Part shown: positions 46,834 to 57,761 of the stretch, in pieces
Numbering within the stretch: position 1 is the stretch's first letter
Layout of the letters: each line of letters opens with the position of its first letter
From: Aurifilum marmelostoma
Lineage: Eukaryota > Ascomycota > Sordariomycetes > Diaporthales > Cryphonectriaceae
DNA: 64,000 bases
Assembly: GCA_027559495.1 (NCBI GenBank)
Contig: JAMXSV010000018.1
Coordinates: 806,001-870,000, forward strand
Reading direction: 5' to 3'
The notes under the pieces: model-generated
What the model saw: the letters and a program-made list of their open reading frames with translations, nothing else
Databases searched by the model: none
What the model was told of the DNA's origin: nothing
Program-made: the position numbers and the translations under genes

Positions 46834-47964
46834 CTACGGGCAGGTGTCGGTGGGGTAGTTGCAGCTCTCGTTCCCACCCGTAATGGCCACGTTCGTGAAG
46901 GTGAAGTCGGAGCAGCTCCCGTCGCCGCAGAGGATATAGTAGTCGTAGGCATCGCTCTCCACCGTCCCGGTCACGTCCTCGAACACGATGTTGGTCACAT
47001 TGACACCGCTGGTAGGAGTTCCCGTTGGCCCACCGTTGAGGTAGTCCTGCTGCACGTCCAGACCGTAGATGGTGATGCCGGACATGGTGATGTTGCTGTA
47101 CGTGACGTTGTTCACGGATCCCGTGGTTCCGCTGTTGGTCTTGATGCGCACGCCGTTCTGGCTGTTGACCACAACGCTATCCTGAAAGATTACGCCGTCC
47201 ACCGTGTTGTCGGACTTGCCGCCGATGGATCCTATCGACAGGCCGTGTCCACCAGAGCAGTATATGTCGCTGACGACAATGTTGGTTCCAGAGGTAACGG
47301 CAACGCAGTCGTCCTGGTTGTACACCTGGATGTTGCTGAGGGTGACGTCGCTCGAGGACGAGATGTCGAACCCGTCGCTGTTGTGGGCTGCGGCCAGGCC
47401 GTCCGAGATGCTGTTGGGGGCATCGCCGGCCGAGTTGTTGAGGACGAGGCCCGAGACGCTCAGGCCAGTGTTTCCGCTCATGTAGAACAGGTGGGTGGGC
47501 CAGTTCTGGATGTACAGGTCCTTGATCACGCTGTTCTCCATGTCGTTGACCACAAAGAAGTGATCCGGTTTGTCTGAGCCGCCGTTGGATCCCTGGCCGT
47601 CCCAGTACGCGGAACCGTTGCCGTCGATGACGTGACCTGTAGCCCCAGTAATGGTGATGGAGGAGCCAGACACAGTGATGGGGTCGAAGTCACTATCCGG
47701 CGTGTAGCCGAAGGTGGTGGTGCCGCTGAAGGTCACCACGGTTCCGTCTTGAAGCTCGCTGAGGTCCAGGGCCGTGTTGGCGGGGAAGGCGAGGTTGGAA
47801 AGCTCGATGGCCGTGCATGATGCCACGGCTGAAGCGACATCATCGACTGACGTAACGACGCATGTTGTGGCCGCGGTCGAATCGGTCGTTGAGGTTGCCT
47901 TTCTCTCCAGTGTGCTCGCCAACACGGCTGGGGCGGCAGCGAGGGCGAATGCCTTTGTCTTCAT
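46834..47964 (-). CDS. GH28 endo-polygalacturonase, 376 aa
   Basis: Pectin-degrading enzyme that hydrolyses polygalacturonic acid, secreted, single exon. The start at 47964 is preferred over an in-frame ATG at 47985 because it begins the signal peptide directly (MKTKAFALAAAPAVLAS); a short propeptide with a basic end follows (TLERK). The right-handed beta-helix repeats are visible as recurring Asn/Ser/Val strands. All four signature motifs are present: NSDG (195-198), QDDC (217-220), GGHG (238-241) and RIK (273-275). These give catalytic Asp197, Asp218 and Asp219, His240 and the substrate-binding Arg273/Lys275. Cys near the C-terminus (CGDGSC, SCNYPTDTCP) match the conserved disulfides of endo-PGs. 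A TATA-like box lies about 140 bp upstream. Confidence 0.96.
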   Translation of the reverse strand: MKTKAFALAAAPAVLASTLERKATSTTDSTAATTCVVTSVDDVASAVASCTAIELSNLAFPANTALDLSELQDGTVVTFSGTTTFGYTPDSDFDPITVSGSSITITGATGHVIDGNGSAYWDGQGSNGGSDKPDHFFVVNDMENSVIKDLYIQNWPTHLFYMSGNTGLSVSGLVLNNSAGDAPNSISDGLAAAHNSDGFDISSSSDVTLSNIQVYNQDDCVAVTSGTNIVVSDIYCSGGHGLSIGSIGGKSDNTVDGVIFQDSVVVNSQNGVRIKTNSGTTGSVNNVTYSNITMSGITIYGLDVQQDYLNGGPTGTPTSGVNVTNIVFEDVTGTVESDAYDYYILCGDGSCSDFTFTNVAITGGNESCNYPTDTCP

Positions 47965-48102
47965 CTTCCACAGTGGCTCGTTCAAAGACTGGATTGATGA
48001 GATGCAATGATTGGCAAATATGAAGAGGTCTGACTGCTACTCCTGACTGCTCGGTGCCGACAGTGGTGTTGTGAAGATGAATTGTGCCCAAGAAACGCGG
48101 TG

Positions 48103-48112
48103 TTTTTATATA
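48103..48112 (-). promoter_or_regulatory. TATA-like box of the polygalacturonase gene
   Basis: The minus strand reads TATATAAAAA about 140 bp before the ATG at 47964. Confidence 0.5.
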
Positions 48113-48946
48113 AGGAGAGACACCTGTGTAGTTCTTGAGCCAACATCTCCATCTTGAATAGCCTCTCCTTTAGAGATGTATTTCTCCGTCTCGGCACCGT
48201 CCAGACCATATTGAAAAACGTGGGGTATGGGCCCAGCTGAGAGCCCTGCAAGTGGAAATATTTCCACATGGAGAGATGTTCCCCGGCTTGGCAGGATTCA
48301 AGATCAACAAGAGAGATTTCAGTGCTACCAAGCGAGAAAGCTTCGCGGTCATGCCTGAGAACGAGACTCCGAAGGATCGTCAGTCGATTTCGGATCAACC
48401 TTGCCCTGACTGTCCGCTGTGGTCCAAAAGTTGTGCGGAGCGGATGGCGTCTCTCCTCCGGCTCACCAACTACAGTACTTCGACCTCGATGAGGCTCGAC
48501 CCGACGCAGAAGAGGACATTGCTACACCATCATGAAAGGAGAATAAAAACCTGAGGGTGCTCATGACCCTTGAGCTCGCGTTCGGAAAGGAGGGTTTTGT
48601 CAACGGTGACTGGTGGAACAATTCAGGAGGGGCCGCGCGTTATTGGACCATTGTGGTTGTGTGGCAAGGGGGACTTTGTGGCGACATGTTGTCAATGACA
48701 GGTACATATTGAAAAGACCTCTTCTCAGAATTGATGAAGGAACAATTGTGAGATATTCTGAGTGCTGAATGAAGGATGCATGGCTCTACTATGGAGTATG
48801 ATTCCAAGTTGTGAGACTAGATAAGGTACTTAAAGGCCCAAGGAATTGTCTTGTCTAGTATCCAGGTACAAGTGACATGGGATAGGATAGCGATGCAGCC
48901 AAGCAATTGGCTCCTCACTAAGTCACTATGCACTTATTATAGTGTC

Positions 48947-48959
48947 AGGGTTAGGGTAA
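48947..48959 (+). promoter_or_regulatory. Telobox-like element upstream of NOP9
   Basis: AGGGTTAGGGTAA, two overlapping telomere-type repeats, 154 bp before the NOP9 start. Teloboxes are known in promoters of ribosomal-protein and ribosome-biogenesis genes in several fungi and plants, where Myb-type telomere-binding factors act. The role here is inferred from motif and position. Confidence 0.5.
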
Positions 48960-49112
48960 TTCGTCCCCGCTAATTGCCTGCCGGTAAGACAAAAAAGTTC
49001 CTGACCCAGTACACTCGACTTTTGTTTTCTTTTTTTCTTCTTTTATTTTTTCTGTGACCCTCGACGACTTGGGCAAGGTAAGAACACCAGCTCTCGCTGT
49101 CCACGCCTCAAT

Positions 49113-51305
49113 ATGGGAAAGGAACGCAAGTCCAAGCGACAGCTCATCCGGGACGAAAAAAAGGCCAAGAAGCGTGCCCGTGAAGTCGACAATGCCGAAG
49201 CCAAACACGAGAAGAAGCGACAGCGCCTAGAAGGCGAGGACAATGCCCACGCCGACGACATCGAGGTCAACTATGCCGCAGCAGACAATGGCGCCGACTA
49301 TGCTGCCTTTCCCGACGCCGACGGCCAAGGCTTTCACCGCGGCCCGCCCGTTCCCGAGCGCGAGTTCTTTGGCATGCTCGCCGACGAGGAGCAGGAATAC
49401 TTCCGCAGCGCAGACGAAAAGCTCGAGACCAACGACTTCGACTCGGACGAGGACAGGGGCTTCTTCCTGCAGAGCCTGTACCGCGAGGCCGCTGGCAAGG
49501 AGCTCAAGCTCGCCAGCAGCCAGTCCTGCTCGAGGCTGATGGAGAGGCTTATCCTCCTGAGCAACACGAAGCAGAAGAAGTCGCTGTTCGAGGCCTTTGC
49601 GGGACACTTTGTCACACTGGTCACACACCGATTTGCGAGTCACTGCTGTGAAAAACTGTTTATACAATCGGCACCTGTTGTGAGCCGTGAGCTTGGCGGT
49701 ATGGACGAGGAAGAAGAGGAGGTGGTGGAGGTGCAGGGAGCCGAGGGCGAGGAGCAGACGCCGAAAGCACTCATGGAGGAGCTCTTCCTCCTGACCCTGG
49801 ATGAGCTGGAAGAACACCTCAGCTACCTGTTATCCGACAAGTTCGGATCGCACGCCCTGAGGGTACTGCTCGTGGTCTTGTCAGGCCGACCTCTCGAGCA
49901 GGTGTCTACCAAGTCCCTCCTCCAGAGTAAGAAGAAAGAACACATCACCGTACAAGGCGCATCGGCCGACACGGCAGAAATGAATGCACATGTGAGGGCA
50001 GTGCCAGATTCCTTCTCTCTGGCAGTACAAAAGATTTTGGAGGACACGACGGTGTCCATGGATACGACCGCCCTCCGGGTGCTGGCAACACATCCCACCG
50101 GCAACCCGGTATTGCAGCTGTTGTTGGAGCTGGACGTCTCCCTGAACGGCAAGGACAAGGAGAAGAAGGACCAGCTGCTGATCCTCAAGCTGCTGCCGGG
50201 TGCACCAGACAGCCTGGCAGACAACTCGACACCTGCGTCAGATTTCGTCAATTCTATGATGTACGACCCTGTGGGCTCACGGCTGCTCGAGACCATCATC
50301 GCACATGCTCCGGCCAAGATCTTCAAGGCCCTCAATTTGCACTTTTTCAGCCCCCGTATCCAGACTTACGTGCGCAACGACATCGCGTGCTACCCAGCCA
50401 TCAAGGCGCTGAACCGGATGAGCAAAGACGACTTGAAGGAGGCTGTCAAGAAGATAGTCCCCGAGATGCCGAAGCTCGTCTCGGCCAGACGGCTGAACGT
50501 TCTCAAGGCGCTGTTCGACCGGTGCCAGGTGCGGCAGACAGGCGAGGAGATCGACGCGCTGCTCGAGGCGCTCTGTGCTGCATACGGCTCAGCAGACGGT
50601 TCAGCTCTGGTCCCAAAACTGTGCGGGCTGGAGAAAGAAGCGGAAGCCGACAAGGAGCAGAAGAAGTTCCAGCCCTCCCTCCAGACCGAGAAGCAGAAAG
50701 CAGCTGCCATCTCCCACGGCTGTCAGCTCGCGACCACCCTCCTCAACATCCCTGGTGCGCCAGCAAAGGCGGTCCAGAGATCACTCCTCTCCCTCTCTAG
50801 CGAGCAGCTCTTCCACCTCGCGACCTCGTCAACGCCCTCCATGATCGTCATCACAACAGCGCTCTCCTCCCCGGCGCAGACACCCAACTTCCACAAGGCC
50901 TTGGTGACAAAGCTCGCCCCGAAGGCAATCGACCTCGCACACAGCCAGATCGGCCACAATGTTGTCAACGCCATCATCTCGATCCCCTCCAGAGCAGGAC
51001 CCACCACCAGCGACGCACAGACGGGCGTGATCCCGTTTCACGTCAAGGAGACGATGATGACGACGCTTGCGGGCAGCGAGAAGCAGCTGCGGGAGACGTG
51101 GACGGGGCGCAGCGTGTGGCGCACGTGGAAGGGCGACCAGTGGAAGTTCAGGAGGAGCGACTGGATACGGTTCGCGAAGGAGGTGGACCCGCAGGTCAGC
51201 AGCGAAGAGAAGATCTGGAATCGGGTGGCCGACAAGAACCGGAAGGAGGAGGATAAGAAGAAGAAGGCCAAGAGGAAGGAGAAGGCCAAGAAGGATGGTG
51301 AATAG
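49113..51305 (+). CDS. NOP9: Nucleolar protein 9 (Pumilio-repeat rRNA-binding factor), 730 aa
   Basis: RNA-binding factor needed for 18S rRNA maturation in the 90S/pre-40S particle, nucleolar. Single exon of 730 residues, the size expected for ascomycete Nop9. A strongly basic N-terminus (MGKERKSKRQLIRDEKKAKK) acts as nuclear/nucleolar signal and is followed by an acidic segment. Pumilio-like repeats start near residue 130 (LQSLYREAAGKELKLASSQ, CSRLMERLILL) and continue through FASHCCEKLF, DKFGSHALRVLLVVL, PTGNPVLQLLLEL, DPVGSRLLETII and IGHNVVNAII. The C-terminus again is Lys-rich (KEEDKKKKAKRKEKAKK). Strong C/G bias at third positions suggests steady expression. The start fits a NOP9-type N-terminus, and a telobox lies 154 bp upstream. 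It is a housekeeping gene and marks the end of the secretome-rich part of the window. Confidence 0.93.
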   Translation: MGKERKSKRQLIRDEKKAKKRAREVDNAEAKHEKKRQRLEGEDNAHADDIEVNYAAADNGADYAAFPDADGQGFHRGPPVPEREFFGMLADEEQEYFRSADEKLETNDFDSDEDRGFFLQSLYREAAGKELKLASSQSCSRLMERLILLSNTKQKKSLFEAFAGHFVTLVTHRFASHCCEKLFIQSAPVVSRELGGMDEEEEEVVEVQGAEGEEQTPKALMEELFLLTLDELEEHLSYLLSDKFGSHALRVLLVVLSGRPLEQVSTKSLLQSKKKEHITVQGASADTAEMNAHVRAVPDSFSLAVQKILEDTTVSMDTTALRVLATHPTGNPVLQLLLELDVSLNGKDKEKKDQLLILKLLPGAPDSLADNSTPASDFVNSMMYDPVGSRLLETIIAHAPAKIFKALNLHFFSPRIQTYVRNDIACYPAIKALNRMSKDDLKEAVKKIVPEMPKLVSARRLNVLKALFDRCQVRQTGEEIDALLEALCAAYGSADGSALVPKLCGLEKEAEADKEQKKFQPSLQTEKQKAAAISHGCQLATTLLNIPGAPAKAVQRSLLSLSSEQLFHLATSSTPSMIVITTALSSPAQTPNFHKALVTKLAPKAIDLAHSQIGHNVVNAIISIPSRAGPTTSDAQTGVIPFHVKETMMTTLAGSEKQLRETWTGRSVWRTWKGDQWKFRRSDWIRFAKEVDPQVSSEEKIWNRVADKNRKEEDKKKKAKRKEKAKKDGE

Positions 51306-52631
51306 AGAGAAGAGTGAGATAGAAAAGGATGGGGAGAGAAAAGAGAAAAAGGAAAAAAGCCCAACTGACAACAGTCAGCGATGAGTGATACCCAATAAAC
51401 ATAGAAAATAAAGGCGTTCTATACCCTATGCATATCGAGGACAGACAGGAAGCAAGTAAGCCCAAACAACAACAGTGGGCCAGCTGCAATTGTTTCCAGG
51501 CAAGGGAAGATCATTATTCCCCAACACACACATGGGCACAGAATGGACTTGTCTTCCATATTAACATCGACATTATTGTCGGCAACAACAACAAGAACGA
51601 CAATTATCCGAGACGGTTTCTGGAGTTGATAACCCCACTTACAGTATACACATAGTACTCTTATGCATGATATCTACTATCACAAGACAGAATACAGTAC
51701 GGTTACCAATAGAAGAGACCCACACAATGATCGGCACGACCTGATTTCCCGGGACGAACACCACCACCTCTCGAGGCCCACAGCAGCCACTGTGGCACGC
51801 GCAATGAGGGACCACAAGTCTTCAGCACACTAGACCCAGGTGGGGATTATTTCCGTGTCCTGTGCCTACCAGGCAGTTATGTCCGACTCTTTTCTGTTCA
51901 CAGGCTGATTGACCAAGAGGGCCTAGAGCCTGGAAATGCGGCGATCTCTCTCTTTTTTTCTTTTTTGTGTCTTATTCCCCCCAAATCCTTTTGCCCCTCG
52001 TCAAACAAGAGAAAGTGACAAGAGAGAAGAGAATCCTCGACCGAGAAAGGTTTCAGCAACCCTTGTTGCCCATACCGAGGAAGAAGGGGGGCCCCGCTCA
52101 TTGCGTGTGTTGAGAAGAAGAAGAAGAAGAAGAAGAGAAGAGCAGCCTGCAGCCTCTTACCAGAGAGAGCAAGTGAGCTGAGGTGACACAGTCTGTTGTT
52201 GTTCAGGCGCTTGGGGGGGGGGTTTCTTTTAATTTTCTCTTCTTCCTTTGTCCTTTTAGTAGGTCAAGCCACACGCACACACAGGGTCAGCTCTTCACTC
52301 TAGTGGTCCCGTTTCGCTCCAGCCGAAGTGAGGGAACAGAGCCTTCTCTATCGTCCCCGGAGCCATCGGGTCAATCAGCCTCGGGGTGGCGCCCTGATAG
52401 GGGGTGGAAACCTCGGAGCGGATGAACACGGCTTTTTCCCACATCACGAGTTGTTGCACCAGACAGCAGTCCAGTCAGCCTCGTCACCTTTTCCTCGTGT
52501 GGGCTCTTATAACATAGCTCAGGGGACCCTCTGTCGCACACACACTCTCTCTCCCCCGCCTCCCTCTCCCCGTCTGGAGGCGCCGATCACTGCGGTTCAG
52601 CGGGCGGGGAGGAAGATCCGGATCTGAGATT
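51306..52631. other. Intergenic between NOP9 and the Clr5-domain gene
   Basis: Includes a (GAA)n microsatellite at about 52112-52137 and a G-run at 52214-52221. No gene recognised; presumed long promoter and leader of the Clr5-domain gene. Confidence 0.5.
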
Positions 52632-55061
52632 ATGGACAACACACAACCTCCACCACTACCACCACCACCACCCATGACGACGACGACGACGACGACAACG
52701 ACCGCGATACCGAGAACCACAAGGCTGCCAACTCACCAACGCCATGTCTATCGACCTCATCAGCACAGCCTTCATGGTGACGGAGGCGACGGCAGCAGCA
52801 GCAGCATCCCCACGGCCGCCGCGAGGAGCAGCAATCTCACGATGGCCAAGTTCGTCGCCATGGAGTCTCCACCACAGCCGCCACCGGCTTCATCCGAGGC
52901 CACACGCCTGCGTCCAGCGCCTGGCTCCCAGGAGTGGGAGGCCCACAAAACCACCATCAACGACCTGTACATGGGCAGGAATCTCAACCTGAACGAGGTC
53001 GTCGAGCAGATGAGGGTGTCGTATGACTTCATCGCCACGTGAGCCAGATTGCCCCCCCTCTTCCTCCTCCTCGCCCCGCCCCTCCTCCTCCTTTGCTTTT
53101 GTCTCTCTTTCTCTGCTTTTGTGATTCCTTTTCCTTTTTTGTGTCCGCCCAGTCGTGAAAGAAAGGAAAAGAAAAGGTTTCCTGTGCTGTGCCGTGCATG
53201 TAGTAGAGAGAGAGAATGAGTTTGCTCGTCTCGACGACGACGACGACGACGTCGACAGCAACAATAATAATAACAACAACAACAACAACTGACCATGAGG
53301 TTTCCATATCCTCGTCTCCACAGACCCAGAATGTACAAGGCACAATTTGCCAAATGGGGATGGTCCAAGTACAACTGCAAGCGGATGAGGAGGGACGTGT
53401 CTTCCGGCAAGCCCGTGGTGAGATCCCAGGGCAAGTCGTGCTACCGGGTCAAACGGCAGAGGAGCTCCGCGGCGGCAGACAAGGAGAGACAAGGCCCACA
53501 AAGCTTGGGCACGAGCGCAAGGGTAGACGCCTCAGAATCGTCCTCGGTGCAGCAGATACGGGAGGACTCGGTCGCCGTCGTAAAAGTAGGCCGTCTGGGA
53601 ACCTCGTCAGCGCGCCAGCACGCAGCAGCAGCAAACCTCCAGCTGGCCCCATCGTCCTCACGACCAACCACGGCAACCATGTTGCTGACGACAGGATCGC
53701 CGCCCGCTGTGGCCTCGACACAGCTCACCAGGAGACCGTCGCCCCCGTCGTCGTCGTCATCGTCGTCAGCACCGCTGCACCAGCACATTCTCCACGTAAA
53801 CGACACAGCACGCTTCATGCAGTCCATCTTGACAGACATCCGCAGCCACGTGTACGAGATCTTCTCGCGGAGACCAGACTGGCACCAGTCGAGGGCCTCG
53901 AGGATCGGGCTCATCAACGCGTACGAGTACACGTCGTACGACCACTTCGTGATCGCCATGGACGCCTTCCTCAAGAACGAGCACCACAACGGCGGCGAGA
54001 TCCTGCGGCAGGCGTTCCTGGAGGTCGAGGAGGCGATCCTGACCGACTACAGCTCCACCTTCTACTTCTTCTTCATCGACCTCCCGGACCTGTTCCTGCA
54101 CTACGGCCGCCACGACATCCTGACCATCCTGCTGGGCCACATCAAGCGCCTGACGGGCGCGATCACCATGCGCGAGCGCATCAGCGGCACCGGGTTCGCC
54201 AGCCTGCACGCCCTGGCCGAGACCGACCCGGGCGTCCTGCGGCACTACATCTCCACCGCCTCGGGCCTGTGGTGCGACCTGCTCTCCGAGCTGCGCGGGG
54301 CCGGCGACAGGAGCACCCTGCTGGCCAAGAGGAACTACCTGCGCCACAACAGGAGCGCCGACCACCGGTTCCGCGTCGGGCGGCTGTGCGACGACTACGT
54401 CGTGCTGCTGCGCGACGTGCACCAGCAGTTCGGCCCCGGCCACGACATGTCGCGGCACATGGAGGACGTCATCCTGTCGACGCAGATGGTGCACGACTTC
54501 TTCCTCGACGGCTTCGTGCAGCAGAACGAGAGGCTGGTGGCCAGCCTCGAGGACAAGTACCGCATGGCCAGCCCTGTGTCCTCCTCGGCCCTGGGCCCGG
54601 TCCTGCCGGCCGGCAGCGGCGGCAGCGACAGCAGCGGCAGCCCCGACGGGGACGACGCCCTGTACCACCACGACGCGGCGGGCCAGACGGCCGTGGTGCT
54701 GGCCCCGCAGGGCTGGGACGTCCTGGACAGGAGCATCCGCAGCAACTGCTACCACCGCCTGTCCTACTTCTACGGCCACCACGGCGACGCAGACCGCGCG
54801 GGCCGCTACTCGGCCCAGGCCTCCGAGGGCTGGCGCGACAAGTTCTGGCACCTCGAGGCCGAGCACCAGCTCGTTGCCGCGGGCAGGCACTTTGAGGCCC
54901 AGTCGCTGCGGCGGTGCAGGCTGGAGGCGCAGTACTTCCACAAGCTGCCGGAGAACGAGGAGATGATCTTTGGCGGGTGGGACGGCGTGGCGGGGCACGG
55001 CATTGCTGGCGAAGGCGGGTGGTCTGGTGTGAGGAGGACCAGCGCCGGGACTCGTGGCTGA
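52632..55061 (+). CDS. Clr5-domain protein, probable nuclear regulator, 714 aa
   Basis: Exons are 52632-53038 and 53324-55061 (donor GTGAGC, acceptor CACAG). The intron interrupts the Clr5 domain, and splicing restores it: EWEAHKTTINDLYMGRNLNL then EVVEQMRVSYDFIA and RMYKAQFAKWGWSKYNCKR, residues about 100-156. Clr5 domains are common N-terminal modules of Pezizomycotina proteins; the fission-yeast namesake acts in gene silencing. The first 75 residues are low complexity (Pro then Thr tracts encoded by CCA and ACG repeats), so an internal Met (71 or 77) may be the true start. After a Ser/Arg-rich linker the C-terminal 430 residues are compact, helical and rich in His, Arg and Tyr (TRRPSPPSSSS, then ILTDIRSHVYEIFSRRPDWH to the end), as seen in related fungal proteins. 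Third positions are extremely G/C, generating long antisense frames that are not genes. Confidence 0.85.
52650..52697 (+). repeat. (CCA)n then (ACG)n trinucleotide tracts in the Clr5 gene
   Basis: In-frame repeats that encode a Pro tract followed by a Thr tract. Similar (CGA)n and (AAC)n repeats recur in the intron at 53231-53290. Confidence 0.85.
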
Positions 55062-56122
55062 GGGGGGCAGTGTTCCTTGCGGCGTCTGCTCTGCCTTGAT
55101 GTTGCGACTGATGTGGTATCTGGTTCTCTGAGTCAAAGGGATCTTGGGGTGTTTTAGAATCCTCAGCCGGTGAAGACCCAGGCGCCCGCGCCCTCGCACA
55201 CACTAGCATCAGAAGCCACTACGATACGACGGTTCCCAGGGATGAGCCATGGCCTCTACATGGGAACACACTCGAAACCACGTGGACGACTCCAGAGGGT
55301 ATATTGGAAAGCATCAACCCTCACAACCAGTCAGAGGAAGCAAGCGCAGTGGACAAGCATATTGTCCACAGACCATGCGCCGACCAGCCAGGCCAGATCC
55401 CCAGGAAACCTCATGCACCGATGAAATCGATATGCGGCATATTGCACCAGGGCTGTGCTGCACCTGGGATAGCAAAGGAGACCCTTTCACGGGCCCCTTT
55501 GCGCACCAGAACAACACCATCTACAGCCCATGCCCTAGTGCTGGTGTGAATCACTACTTCACTGGTTGAGGGTACTCTCTCCGCTCTATCTTTCACCTCG
55601 GTCTGACAGCTACTTACTGTTTCTTGGAGCCTGACCTACTTCCCCTTTCATCTTTGTCCCACCTCCTTACACAAACAATCCCAACAAGCCAAACCACAAC
55701 ACCCTCCTTGCACTCTGGTCCACCAGCAGCAGTACAAACAATATACCTAGAAACCCGAGACCTGCTTGGCATCAACCCTTTCCCGCTCTGGTTCTTTCTT
55801 GTTGTGTGCTTGCAAGACAAGATCCATTCGTCAAGAACAACGAACCAAAGACACCCCAACTATCATCAAGACACAAGAGGGGGGGCAAAGGAGAAGACAA
55901 AAGAAAAATGGCTCCCAAGCTCCCCACCCGCTCAACCACCATCAAGACACCCCTCCCCTCCTCCTCCTCCTCTTCAACACCAAACCCATCTCCTCCCCCG
56001 TTGCCACAGCACGGCTCCCGCTCATCGCAAACCCCCAATCCCGACGGTCCGCCTGCTCAGCCGCCACCGATCCCGTCCTAAAGAACATCCTCACCACCAC
56101 CGCCGCCAACACGCCAGACGCC
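55062..56122. other. Intergenic
   Basis: A 106-codon frame at 55249-55569 lacks motifs and is not called. A short Pro/Ser-rich frame starting at 55908 may be a leader or upstream exon of the doubtful gene that follows. Confidence 0.4.
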
Positions 56123-56554
56123 ATGGGCCGCTCGGGCTACGACAAGACCAACATGAAGAACGACGCTCAGAACCCGCGCCCCGCCTCCTCCGGCGAGAAG
56201 AACAACAAGACCAAGGCACCTGCCCGCGCGCCTCAGCCGCTGACAAGGCCTCGCCCCGCCGCCGTCCCCCAGCAGAAGCAGGCCTCGTCTGCTGCGCCCA
56301 TGGCACAGAGTCAGGCCCGGGGGGGATACCTGTACGTGTGCTCTCCCCACACATCACTACCAGCCAGGTGGGGACACCACCCCCCCCCCCATATCCGCAC
56401 TGCAGTGAAGCTGACCGTGAGTGTGTGTTTGCTCTTGCCAGACATGCTCCCCGAGATCCCCATGCTGTTCGAGTGCGAAGGACAATCTGCAGAGGAGGGG
56501 AACGAGACTTCTGTACCGTCTCTTATGGGAGGCGGCTGGACGTTTTGGCCGTGA
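56123..56554 (+). CDS. Doubtful small hypothetical gene, splicing unresolved
   Basis: The ATG at 56123 in good context (GACGCCATGG) opens MGRSGYDKTNMKNDAQNPRP followed by a basic, Pro/Ala/Gln-rich stretch up to about residue 70 (ending QARGGYLY). That part has codon use like a real gene. After it the sequence turns low complexity. A donor GTACGT at 56332 and an acceptor at 56440-56441 suggest an intron, but the three possible frames after it give different tails: the unspliced frame ends at 56554 and one spliced frame runs to 56601. No family recognised, so the 3' structure should be treated as open. Confidence 0.35.
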   Translation: MGRSGYDKTNMKNDAQNPRPASSGEKNNKTKAPARAPQPLTRPRPAAVPQQKQASSAAPMAQSQARGGYLYVCSPHTSLPARWGHHPPPHIRTAVKLTVSVCLLLPDMLPEIPMLFECEGQSAEEGNETSVPSLMGGGWTFWP

Positions 56555-57761
56555 AGGTGGAGAGCCTCCACCCCCCCCCCCCCCCAACACCTAACCAGTA
56601 GTCAGTCACACGCCTGGCTGAAGATGGAGGGGTGGATGTGGAAGCCATCGCGGCATACCCCCTTCTAGGAAAAGGAGAAATGGCGAGCACCAACACATCC
56701 TCCTCACCTCCTCAATCGGAGAGAAGAGAAGTGCCAGGTGGAAGAGACAGCCCACTCTCTGCTTGCCATCATTCGAGGACACTACAGAATTAAGGACATC
56801 AACCGGTCGTGGAACCTAGTCAAACAAGCCGTTAGTCGAGGCCACACACACAATCAGCCCGAGACCGAAGCAAATTCAACAATGGCGGTATTCTGTCAAT
56901 TAGTCCCATAATCATAATCAATGATACCTATTTCTAGGCGTTTGTAATAATAACTCGGACCTCGCCAACATCAAGTCACCCAAGATAACCCTGACAGTGC
57001 TCTCCATAAAATTTATTATATATATATCACTTTGATTTCTTTCTTATTTGAGACAGCCTTTAAAAGTTTTAAATGTTTTTGTATTTCCAATATCTTGTTT
57101 TGTTCCGTCTTGGTTATTATAGATTTTACATCCACCTTGTCCAGCCACTTCAACACCCAAGTATATCCATATTCTACTCCTCAATCAGAAACGAAGGACA
57201 GAAAAGAAGATAACGAAATCTTGAAGATGCTCTTGACCAGAATCGGAAACGAAGCGGCATACCGCTTGTGCAGAACAGACTCGAAACGTTGTACTATATG
57301 AGCTGAGAGCAACACCCTGATAGTTGCCAACTCTGCCTTCTTCCTAACCCAAATGAATGGATTTTTTTTTCTTCCCCTCTCTCGACATCGCTGCCTCCTC
57401 AGCAACTCAAAGATGTTCCGCACAAACAAAACTGAGCCATGACTGATGTTGCTAGGAGGGGGGTATTTACCACACAAGGACAAGATCGCCCCAACTCCTT
57501 TTAGTGAGTGTATCCAGAACAATCCCCCCAAAACACCGCGTGAAAATCAAAGCAGTTAAAAGAAAAACAGAGAGCTCGCAGAGCGGCAACTCCTTGTTGT
57601 TTTAGACCCTAATTTTAGTATCCCATAACCCAAGTGGTAACAGCAAGCCGAGAAGTTCTTAACTTCCCACGCTCAAGAAAACCAAACAGTGGTGTCAAAG
57701 CCTCTTTCAACTTTGCCACGCCGGTAGCAGGAAAGTCAAGTGCGAACACAGGCGGAATATT
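56555..57761. other. Intergenic, convergent side
   Basis: Contains a C-run at about 56571-56585. No gene recognised. Confidence 0.45.

Larger units (their letters stand above)
47965..49112. other. Divergent promoter region, polygalacturonase / NOP9
   Basis: 1.1 kb between outward-facing genes. It holds the polygalacturonase TATA-like box and a telobox (listed separately) near NOP9. Confidence 0.5.

Noticed and set aside
52772..53501. Overlapping 203-220 codon minus-strand frames
   Set aside because: They span trinucleotide repeats and the Clr5 gene intron, and the protein is low complexity.
53766..55199. 477-codon minus-strand open frame
   Set aside because: It is antisense to the Clr5-domain gene. 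The very high G/C at third positions removes stop codons on the other strand; composition is Val/Gln/His rich with no motif.
55249..55569. 106-codon plus-strand frame after the Clr5 gene
   Set aside because: Open in several frames at once and no motif; likely 3' flank.
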